From the NCBI GenBank assembly GCA_964441035.1, contig CAYYKF010000054.1:1-13449 (forward strand): DNA of 13,449 nt, in the 5' to 3' direction. The notes beneath the pieces were generated by a model. That model was not told the DNA's origin and did no database searches. It saw only the letters and a list, made by a program, of their open reading frames with translations. Made by a program: the position numbers and the translations under genes. Below, piece by piece: positions 6,314 to 13,449 of the stretch. How positions within the stretch are numbered: position 1 is the stretch's first letter; every line of letters starts with the position of its first letter. The DNA is from MGIIb-P sp964441035. GTDB lineage: Archaea; Thermoplasmatota; Poseidoniia; Poseidoniales; Thalassarchaeaceae.

Positions 6314-9300
6314 TCATCTTCTTTCTTGGGCTTGCGGAAGCGGAAGAAGACTAGAATCGCTGCAAGAGAGGCTGTAGTTCCTGCTGCTGCCGCCACCACC
6401 ATTGGGGGACTCAATGTGCGCTTCTCTGGCTCACTCTCATTCTCCTCTGGTTCTTCCTGCACCACAGCTACGCAAACATCGTTCTCTAGTGTGTAACCGT
6501 CTTCGCAATTGACTTCTTCTGGTTCTTCTTCAGGGGTGTCATCTGGTTCAGGTGGATCCAACTCTCCAACCATAATCTCCAGTAATCTCTTGACTTCCTC
6601 TTCAAAACCTTCGTCATGGTCTTGGAAAGGCAATTCGGCTTTTGGAACGTCATAAACCTGCATCGAATACAATTTAACATGAACGAACTCATGAATAATC
6701 AACTCATACAATCGCCAATCTGACTCGTTGGTATTCTGTATTTGTCGAATTCTCAACCCATCTTTTGCAAAGAATACAACTCGAATGACCTGTCTGCCAT
6801 CCGCGAAATTATCCGTCGTATAAGCACGTGCTGTAGAGTCATTGAAGTAACCCTCAGCCTCTTCGTTGGTTCCTGGTGGGTTGAATTCATCTGTATCGTT
6901 CAGATATTGCTCAATGAAAGTACTTCGATTCTGAATGAAGAACTCGACTGTAATCTCTCCCGAACCATTGGTATGATTTCGAATTTGATTCTCAATGTCC
7001 TGTAGTGCCTTGCTATTATTTGCAAATTTGTCAAGAGCCTTGCGAATCTCTTCATAGATATCAGGGGGCAATTTGGTCGCATTCGGTGTTGTTTCAGGAG
7101 TTCGGTCAACAACCTTGAGACCGCGCTCACCATCACCTACAGGTGGTTCGACGTTCACCTCTGTAGCGACGAAATTAATCCAATCATCACCGGTCTGTCC
7201 AATACTATCGATGACATTCAGATATACTGTTCCGGTGGAACAAGGTACGGAGATATTCCCACCATACGCCTGAGTGACATTGTCTTGCAATGTCCATGTC
7301 CAATTCATGATGCCACCTTCTCCTGAAGAATAAGTGGCATCCAACATTATCATCACACCAACCTCGCAATGAATCGCACCATCATCGATATGCGGTGCTG
7401 GATAACTCACAATTTGTGTTTCAACAGCATCTGGAATCACAGGTTCAACCAATGACAGATTCACTGTAATCTGGCCTGTGAAGGTTCTACCCCACCAATC
7501 CAATAGTGTTGCACTCAACAGGAGTAAACCGTCATTGCAGTACGGTAAGTTACCGAAAGAGAATGTATAGGTTTCTCGCATGTCGTACACGTTTGTCGAA
7601 TCAGACATGATGCAACTCTCATCGATTGCAGATAATTCGACGCTAATCTGACCACCAAGAGATAGTAGCGGGTGGGTTGAGATCAATGTCATTTCAACCA
7701 TTTCAGTCTCAATTAATTCACCAGGGATTGGTTCAGATATTTGGACATCTATGGTTGGCAGAACCCATAGTGAATGGCTGCGTTGACGGACATCACCATC
7801 TCCAAACAATTCAATTTGCTCACCAGATTCATCGGGTGAGCATTCACAACTCAAGTTGACATTCATCGTATAGAGCGTCAATTCGGAATCAACCGCCTCG
7901 AATTGCACAGGGTGCTGGAATGAAAGGCTGGCTCCAGCCTCTAAGGTCAGATTCTCTCGACCATCTTCTAGGATAATTGCATCTGTACGCAACAATAACG
8001 CTACATCATCAATAGCGACCATTTCTCCAGAGAATTGTCCATCGCTTAATACCGTCCAACGGAAGCGGACTGAATCGCTCAACACATCAGATATAGGGAG
8101 TGTGTGGATGTTCCAATCACTGGGAGCACAACAAAGCCAAGTAGTTCGCTGATTTCTTTTTTCTCGCCATTGAGATACTTCTGTCCATGATGAGCCATCA
8201 TCGCCTGAGTATGACAATGTGACGCTGTCACTGCTCGGCGCTAAATCCACTCTCATGGCAAAGCGCAGCCACAGTTCTCCACTCATGTCAGAGAGGTCAT
8301 ATGATGGTGAGATTAGCGACGTATTTGTGTTGTCCCCGTAGGAGAATTTGGGCCCTGCGGATTGTTGGCTTCCCCCTATAGTCCCACCAACATTCGCAGT
8401 ATGCCCATTCGCGAACAAGCAGGGTGATTCAAATTCTCGAACCATTTCTGGTATGTGGCATTGATGAGCATCAATGTCACGAGAGAAGGAGGTAGATGTG
8501 TCTACGGCATTAACACTCCAAGTATTCCAACTTGCAGAGTTCTCAAAATCCTCTGTTGCGAAGACCTCGAATTTCGATTTCTCAAGAGTCCAATTCAGAC
8601 TGATGTTATCCACTCGCGCATCTGTGGGATTGACGATTTGCGTTGTGTAAGTATCACTGCCTTCTCCCACATAACTGCCGTGTTCTGCAGGGTTGAGGAT
8701 TGGAGAGATCTCTGCAAGTGGTTGTTCGCAGGTGACGACTGCGACATCGTCAATGAACCAACCAGCGGTATTTTCAAAATAATTCGCAGAGAGTATGAAC
8801 AAGAATGCCACGTTGGGCAGCAGATGCTCCTCACTCAAAACGAAATGTTTGGTCATCCAAGAACCATTCTCATCACTGACTCCAGTTCGAGGTACAGATA
8901 ACTCCATGATTTCTCCCGTATCAAGATCGACGACTGAAACCTGTATCTGGTCCCAACCATCTTGACTGAGATTGAACCACTCACTGAACTGTAACTGAGC
9001 GTTGTTCAATTCACTGAGATCCACAGCCGGGGACAATAATTCGTGCTCAATCTCGTTGGCATAGTTTCCGTTTAGGTTGGTTCCCCAAGCTGTGACTGGA
9101 GACGCTGCTCCACCAGAGGGTCCAATCACAGGGACTCCATACTCCCAATCTCCATCTAGAACTGCCCACCCTTCCTGTGGTACCGGGTCCAGATGATCCA
9201 TCCAGACCACACCGAGTGGTTGATTTGCAACTTTAGTGAATTTCTCAATTGTGACTGAATTTGACGAATTATCTCGAGACTGAATAGTAATCGTAATCTT

Positions 9301-12294
9301 GTCAACGGTACCAATCGCAGCGTCGGGTGGAACATCCTGCAACACCTGTATTCGATGTGGCTCACCGGGCTTCATCCCCCACAATTGTTCGCTGCCCTGT
9401 ATGCGAACCGGCCAACCATGCTCCGAAGTGACATTGATGTCGTAGATTTCATAGATATGTGCATCCAAATGAGCGGTATCACTGAGGCTGTTGTTAGAAT
9501 AGTTCTCTGCGACCATGGTGAATCGATTGGTAATCACTCCACCATCATTGCCAACCCAAATGTCGTGAGAAACCGGTGCACCAGAACAGTCGCAAGAGGG
9601 TGCTCCTCCACCTCCACCGTCGCCGCCACCGCCACCGCCACCGCCGCCGCCGTCATCATCTCCATCGAATAATCGTGGATCTGGCCACTGAACGATATGT
9701 TCGTCCCAATCAAGGGCGGTTGAATCTGGAATGTAGGCATCGACGTAAACTTCGGTCAAATAGGAACCATTGAACTCTCCCAAACCACAGCCACCGCACC
9801 AGTTATCCTCCCACCCATCCTCGTTGGAGTCATAACTGATTGTTGTAGCACTATCCGGTCCCTGAACCAACCATGACATGAATACTGTGCTTCCGGGTCT
9901 AGGGACGCGCGAATAGTCACTCTGAGTTCCATAACCTTCAGGCTCAAATGGATTGTTTTCCCCCCTTGGTGGTTGCACATCTGGGTTACCTTCCCTCCAA
10001 GTCTCATCTGGATGTTTGTCACAGTCTCTCTTGTATGGCGCGGATGCCTGCAGAGAATCTTCGAACAGAGGCCAACTGGTTCCAACGGTTTTACTCCATT
10101 CATACCCCAAAATGTCGATGCTCGCAGTTGCTGACAATGTCGCTGAAATGGTTGCTACTACCTTACCTGTAACCACACTTCCCGAATCGAAATGCGACAT
10201 TTCTCCTGGGTATACTATTTTCCCTTCAAGGCCAACCGTTACGCTCAACTCTACCAACCAAAGATCTCTTCCAACTGTTAAGCCAGCGCTAACAATCAGT
10301 TCACCTGAGCCACCCCACCCATCACAGGTTTTCTGTACCTGAGCTGTTCCAGAAACTGAGATGTCCAGTGACAACCATGGAGTGATGGGAATTGAAAAAT
10401 CTGCCCCCCCTGAGAAAGTGATGGTCCACAGAATGACTGTTCCATCGCCCTCTGCAACCTCAATGTCGACTATATCGCCCAATTTACCAAGAACACCATT
10501 CTTGATTTCTCCAATTGCCCAATTGATGGCATTCGTTACCTTACCCTTAACCCAAACCCATGGATTTTTGAGGAAGGCCCAAGCCTCACTTCCCAACATC
10601 TTGATGGCTTCACAGGTTTCACACCATCCTCGCCCATTGGTATCTTCCGAATTGAAACTGTATGGTTGGCCATCCTCGAATAGAATCATGTCGATGAAAT
10701 GACCGTCATCAGCATTTCCTGACCACAGTAAGAGAAGGGCGACATCTCCATCGGTGAGCGAGCCAAGAGGCCCGACATAGATAGTTCCATTTCCACCAGA
10801 CAAGTCGAGATCATCGACTCCTTGATTGAAGACGATTCGCAGGGTTGAACCAGAGGTGAAATTGAAGGATGGTAAATTCAATGCCGTTTGACGTGATTGA
10901 TTCATCACCTTCCACCCATCAACGTCGATATCGCTTCCGAAATTCTCAACGACTAGAACTTCAGCACCTACAGAAGACCAATTGATATCGAGGATTGTTA
11001 CTCTCATACGATTCAGATCGCCGGGTGTTGGACCATTGGCATCATTCCCACCATCAACACCCCAATCTGAAATTGTATCTGAATCACTCCCATCTGAATC
11101 CCTACCAATTGAATCATTTTCGGATATCTCGCTAATGGAGACAGATTCATTTTCAACCCATTTTCCTGAGGCGATAGCATCCACTGAGGCATTGCTGTAA
11201 GAAGAGTCACCCCAAGCCAAGTAGTCGATAATTGTGCTTTGGTCAGGGGTTCCACTGTAGAGTGCTAAATCTCCGCTAGCGTTCACTCCCCAGTCTAGGA
11301 GATTGGGTGTAGAATGTTCAGCAAAGACCTCCATCCCTCCTTCTATCCAGTGCGAGGATGAATCCAAGAAGTAATCATCGAGATCGAGTTGATTGCCGAG
11401 ATGGAGAACAACTCTTTGCCCGCCTAGCAGCAAAGCTCCGTCAGGGAATGTGTACAGAGATGAATTGTTGCTAACCAATTCCCATCCACCCAACTGCTGG
11501 GTCGCAGCACCGGGATTAAACAACTCAATCCATTCACCACCAACATCTGAACTAGGTACATCAAATGCGACCTCATTGATGACAATCCCTGGCTGTTCAG
11601 TAAAATCAGTTGAACTGTTTGTATCTAGAGTACCTCGATCTCTGGCCAATCCTTTTCCTTCTGATTGCCAACCACTGGTATCAACAAAATCACCAGAGGT
11701 CCATTGTCCTGCAGAAACGGCTTGTTGCTCAGCAGTTGTAGGTGAACCTGTTCCATCACCCCAAGCAACGAAATCGATGACTGCACCACTTGACTGGTTA
11801 CCCAATAATGTGAGTGAACCACTAGACAACAGGAGATGTTCTTGTACAGAACCGGTGTGCAGAAGTGTAGGTGATAATTCCTGGTCTTCCCATTCGATAT
11901 CTTCACCCTCACCAAGCGTGATGATGTAAGGGATGTATGGCATCATCGAATATCCATCGGGGAAGGTGAATAACGTAGAGAGTGAACCATCAGCGAGTCG
12001 CCAACCACCTACAGATGCTGGTGCAGAATCATTGTTCCACAAAATGACCGCTTCTTGTCCAGCATCATCACCCAATGGGTCAATGAGTATCTCTCGAATG
12101 TGGACATCATCGGTGATAATTGAATCAGAAGACCAATTTGGAATTTGTTCATCTTTCAATTCTATATCGGAAAAGGAATCCACTTCAGTCGACACATGAT
12201 TCTCAACCAAGGGAGTGAAGAGACTCAACAAGAAAATCGTAATGGCCAGTACGGCGAATCGACACGCCGAGTGGTTGAGATTATCAGAAGTCAT
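6307..12294 (-). CDS. Giant modular surface protein: lamin-tail domains, beta-sandwich modules, HEXXH metallopeptidase-like domain, C-terminal anchor
   Basis: About 1,995 aa; positions below count from a TTG four codons upstream of the preferred ATG at 12294. A signal peptide (hydrophobic 17-34) is followed by lamin-tail-like domains at about 66-230, 240-432 (IVINEVAFDV, GGEWIELFNP, GGWEL, FPDG) and, weaker, 435-545. Residues 555-790 are a beta-rich region I do not recognise. A poly-Gly linker occupies 886-901. Next come an NEW3/CARDB-like stretch (912-1030), two sandwich modules ending GWFIDDVAV (1033-1190) and MVAIDDVALL (1249-1438), Ig/PKD-like segments to 1715, and a domain at about 1745-1912 with HEFVH (1872-1876) and a possible third ligand, H1897, in DHDEGF. 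A 2-Cys motif (1934, 1945) precedes a membrane segment (1968-1988) and a basic tail. Many N-x-S/T sequons fit a glycosylated extracellular protein. Predicted role: cell-surface adhesion or proteolysis; substrate unknown. Confidence 0.9.
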   Translation of the reverse strand: MTSDNLNHSACRFAVLAITIFLLSLFTPLVENHVSTEVDSFSDIELKDEQIPNWSSDSIITDDVHIREILIDPLGDDAGQEAVILWNNDSAPASVGGWRLADGSLSTLFTFPDGYSMMPYIPYIITLGEGEDIEWEDQELSPTLLHTGSVQEHLLLSSGSLTLLGNQSSGAVIDFVAWGDGTGSPTTAEQQAVSAGQWTSGDFVDTSGWQSEGKGLARDRGTLDTNSSTDFTEQPGIVINEVAFDVPSSDVGGEWIELFNPGAATQQLGGWELVSNNSSLYTFPDGALLLGGQRVVLHLGNQLDLDDYFLDSSSHWIEGGMEVFAEHSTPNLLDWGVNASGDLALYSGTPDQSTIIDYLAWGDSSYSNASVDAIASGKWVENESVSISEISENDSIGRDSDGSDSDTISDWGVDGGNDANGPTPGDLNRMRVTILDINWSSVGAEVLVVENFGSDIDVDGWKVMNQSRQTALNLPSFNFTSGSTLRIVFNQGVDDLDLSGGNGTIYVGPLGSLTDGDVALLLLWSGNADDGHFIDMILFEDGQPYSFNSEDTNGRGWCETCEAIKMLGSEAWAFLKNPWVWVKGKVTNAINWAIGEIKNGVLGKLGDIVDIEVAEGDGTVILWTITFSGGADFSIPITPWLSLDISVSGTAQVQKTCDGWGGSGELIVSAGLTVGRDLWLVELSVTVGLEGKIVYPGEMSHFDSGSVVTGKVVATISATLSATASIDILGYEWSKTVGTSWPLFEDSLQASAPYKRDCDKHPDETWREGNPDVQPPRGENNPFEPEGYGTQSDYSRVPRPGSTVFMSWLVQGPDSATTISYDSNEDGWEDNWCGGCGLGEFNGSYLTEVYVDAYIPDSTALDWDEHIVQWPDPRLFDGDDDGGGGGGGGGGDGGGGGAPSCDCSGAPVSHDIWVGNDGGVITNRFTMVAENYSNNSLSDTAHLDAHIYEIYDINVTSEHGWPVRIQGSEQLWGMKPGEPHRIQVLQDVPPDAAIGTVDKITITIQSRDNSSNSVTIEKFTKVANQPLGVVWMDHLDPVPQEGWAVLDGDWEYGVPVIGPSGGAASPVTAWGTNLNGNYANEIEHELLSPAVDLSELNNAQLQFSEWFNLSQDGWDQIQVSVVDLDTGEIMELSVPRTGVSDENGSWMTKHFVLSEEHLLPNVAFLFILSANYFENTAGWFIDDVAVVTCEQPLAEISPILNPAEHGSYVGEGSDTYTTQIVNPTDARVDNISLNWTLEKSKFEVFATEDFENSASWNTWSVNAVDTSTSFSRDIDAHQCHIPEMVREFESPCLFANGHTANVGGTIGGSQQSAGPKFSYGDNTNTSLISPSYDLSDMSGELWLRFAMRVDLAPSSDSVTLSYSGDDGSSWTEVSQWREKRNQRTTWLCCAPSDWNIHTLPISDVLSDSVRFRWTVLSDGQFSGEMVAIDDVALLLRTDAIILEDGRENLTLEAGASLSFQHPVQFEAVDSELTLYTMNVNLSCECSPDESGEQIELFGDGDVRQRSHSLWVLPTIDVQISEPIPGELIETEMVEMTLISTHPLLSLGGQISVELSAIDESCIMSDSTNVYDMRETYTFSFGNLPYCNDGLLLLSATLLDWWGRTFTGQITVNLSLVEPVIPDAVETQIVSYPAPHIDDGAIHCEVGVMIMLDATYSSGEGGIMNWTWTLQDNVTQAYGGNISVPCSTGTVYLNVIDSIGQTGDDWINFVATEVNVEPPVGDGERGLKVVDRTPETTPNATKLPPDIYEEIRKALDKFANNSKALQDIENQIRNHTNGSGEITVEFFIQNRSTFIEQYLNDTDEFNPPGTNEEAEGYFNDSTARAYTTDNFADGRQVIRVVFFAKDGLRIRQIQNTNESDWRLYELIIHEFVHVKLYSMQVYDVPKAELPFQDHDEGFEEEVKRLLEIMVGELDPPEPDDTPEEEPEEVNCEDGYTLENDVCVAVVQEEPEENESEPEKRTLSPPMVVAAAAGTTASLAAILVFFRFRKPKKEDDY
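9604..9651 (-). repeat. GGN trinucleotide tract encoding a poly-glycine linker
   Basis: On the minus strand a run of GGC/GGT/GGA codons encodes ten glycines, one aspartate and five glycines. It is preceded by an acidic D-rich stretch and followed by a CDC motif. The tract separates the N-terminal lamin-tail half of the giant protein from the C-terminal sandwich and peptidase half, as a flexible hinge would. The many closely spaced GG pairs on the minus (coding) strand could also form two-layer G-quadruplexes. Such tracts readily change length by slippage. Confidence 0.85.
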
Positions 12295-12354
12295 GGTGGT
12301 AAACAAGTCCTCGGAGTTATCATGTTTTCGACAGAAAAATTCTCGACGTTTTGG

Positions 12355-13449
12355 TCATACCCTTCGTCGTAATCGTTCCATCAATTCGTCTGCTTGACCT
12401 AATGCAGCCAAGCAGGTCTCAAGATTGCCTTTTTCATGCGCCTCTTGAGCATCACCTACCGCCTTTTCACAAGCGGCACGATCTCCATCAATCGCGCGAA
12501 TGCCTTGTGATTCGAGTTTCTTTCTAAGTGCAGTCCATTCTTCCTGCACGTAAGTCAGCAATTCATTTGCATCACCACTAGCCGCATCCAATGCATCTAG
12601 ATCCGATGTCAATCTGTCAAGAAGAGTAGCCGCATGTGACCATGATTTACGCTTAGAGGCGGCGACAACCGATTTCAGACGTGCATCCCAGTCAGTTGCA
12701 TCATCACGGCCTTTCCAGCGCGCTTTAATCGACTTCTTCTGACGCAAAGCGCGCTGTACATCGCCCATCGCTTCACGTTCTTTGCGGACTTCACGAACAA
12801 TACCATCTGACAACCCACGGGCCAAACTGAACTCACCTTCATCCAAGTGTTTCTTGGCCTGTTCAAGTCGGTCCTGCCAAAGTGAAAGATCCAAACCTTC
12901 GGATTCTTCCATTATCTTGACCGCTTCATCATAGGCTTCATCCGCACCTTCGGATGCTTGTCCAAGATTGGCAACATGTTCAGGAATTGTCTCAGCAATT
13001 TCTAGAGCCAAGAGACAATCTTCTTTTGCCAATGCATCTTTGGCTTGATGTAGCAAATCATGCAATTGTGCATGTTGGCTACCCTTCAAATCTGAAATCA
13101 TTTTGCTGGCCTCAACAATCTGGTTTTCGGCTGCATCCCAATGCTCAACAATATTGAGGGCCAATTTCTTTGCGCGTCGGAAAAGTTGTTCTGCTTCTCT
13201 CAGACTACCCAGATTTTGCTCACGGTCACCAGCATCCATGGATTTTTGTGGTTTTTTGGCACGTGGTGCAATTTCGGCCGCTTCAGCCACAGCAGCAGCA
13301 CAAACATCACGAATCTCACTAATGTCTTCAGCCAAAGCCAAGGTACGCTCTATATTTTCCTCAGCCTCACTAAGAATCTTAAAACCAAATTCTGGATCCT
13401 TGTATCCCACTTCAGCAGCATTTCGACATAGCGATGAGGCTTGATCAAG
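12355..13449 (-). CDS. All-helical protein with tandem ~63-aa repeats (5' end outside window)
   Basis: The frame runs from the window edge to a TGA at 12357-12355, about 364 visible residues. A GTG at 13410 could be a start, but the frame stays open upstream with helix-like sequence (LDQASSLCRNAAEV), so the gene is probably truncated by the window. The protein is almost wholly charged and alpha-helical, with no signal peptide or membrane segment. Similar helices recur at about residues 118-146, 180-208, 244-272 and 313-345 (counted from the GTG), with the pattern L-x-x-A-x-x-x-L-x-x-G-x-x-x-x-A-L/R, for example LEQAKKHLDEGEFSLARGL. Each is preceded by another helix, giving units of about 62-69 aa. 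This looks like a TPR-like or coiled-coil scaffold; no named family is recognised. It lies 60 bp upstream of the giant surface protein gene on the same strand and may share its transcript. It ends in a basic RLRRRV. Confidence 0.75.
   Translation of the reverse strand, partial: LDQASSLCRNAAEVGYKDPEFGFKILSEAEENIERTLALAEDISEIRDVCAAAVAEAAEIAPRAKKPQKSMDAGDREQNLGSLREAEQLFRRAKKLALNIVEHWDAAENQIVEASKMISDLKGSQHAQLHDLLHQAKDALAKEDCLLALEIAETIPEHVANLGQASEGADEAYDEAVKIMEESEGLDLSLWQDRLEQAKKHLDEGEFSLARGLSDGIVREVRKEREAMGDVQRALRQKKSIKARWKGRDDATDWDARLKSVVAASKRKSWSHAATLLDRLTSDLDALDAASGDANELLTYVQEEWTALRKKLESQGIRAIDGDRAACEKAVGDAQEAHEKGNLETCLAALGQADELMERLRRRV

Noticed and set aside
9604..9662. CRISPR-like or mobile-element repeat
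   Set aside because: It is a trinucleotide tract in frame with the giant protein and encodes poly-glycine; there are no spacers, terminal repeats or transposase.
9355..9672. Plus-strand open frames across the poly-glycine tract
   Set aside because: The runs of Ala, Thr and Val or of His and Arg in these frames are just other readings of the GGN repeat.
11393..11929. 178-aa plus-strand open frame inside the giant surface protein gene
   Set aside because: It is antisense to the lamin-tail domains, which are clearly coding on the other strand. Low-complexity Pro/Ser composition and no recognisable motif.
12295..12306. TTG at 12306 as the start of the giant protein
   Set aside because: An ATG four codons later leaves the signal peptide intact and is the more common codon; neither has a clear ribosome site, so a small doubt remains.
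13408..13410. GTG at 13410 as true start of the helical-repeat protein
   Set aside because: The frame continues upstream to the window edge with the same helix-forming composition, and no ribosome site precedes the GTG.

Overview
The window looks like chromosomal DNA from a mesophilic marine-type archaeon, most likely a Marine Group II or III euryarchaeon (Candidatus Poseidoniales or relatives, Thermoplasmatota). The pointers are a group II chaperonin (thermosome), a bacterial-style DnaK, TATA-like elements close to start codons, and very large secreted proteins built from lamin-tail and other beta-sandwich modules with a C-terminal membrane anchor. The lineage is inferred from gene content; no rRNA or other marker gene is present. 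I saw no tRNA, CRISPR array, insertion sequence or phage gene.

Layout. (1) 1-257 (+): the C-terminal end of a membrane-anchored, probably extracytoplasmic protein. (2) 347-1825 (+): a complete M17 leucyl aminopeptidase with a TATA-like element just upstream. (3) 1826-2077: a convergent intergenic region holding strong hairpins, and also an unlisted 46-codon gene (1945-2085, -) that overlaps the end of dnaK. (4) 4599 down to 1945 (-): a chaperone operon in the order Hsp20-like protein, DnaK, 46-aa microprotein. (5) 4600-4684: a compact divergent promoter region. (6) 4685-6313 (+): a divergent thermosome subunit. (7) 12294 down to 6307 (-): a giant (about 1,995 aa) type I membrane protein. It has a signal peptide, three lamin-tail-like domains, a poly-glycine linker, two beta-sandwich modules of the peptidase-associated type, a PKD-like region, an HEXXH metallopeptidase-like domain and a C-terminal membrane anchor. 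(8) 13449 down to 12355 (-): the C-terminal part of a cytoplasmic all-helical protein with tandem repeats of about 63 aa.

How the genes may work together. The centre is a proteostasis cluster: small heat-shock-like holdase, DnaK, thermosome, and nearby an intracellular aminopeptidase that could finish degradation of peptides. The Hsp20-like/dnaK operon and the thermosome diverge from one 85-bp region, so they could be co-regulated by stress. The giant surface protein and the helical-repeat protein lie in the same direction with about 60 bp between them and may be co-transcribed; their functions are not established.

The best candidates for something undescribed are the DnaK-coupled microprotein, with its conspicuous N/Q/W/Y-rich core, and the metallopeptidase-like domain buried at the end of the giant lamin-tail surface protein.
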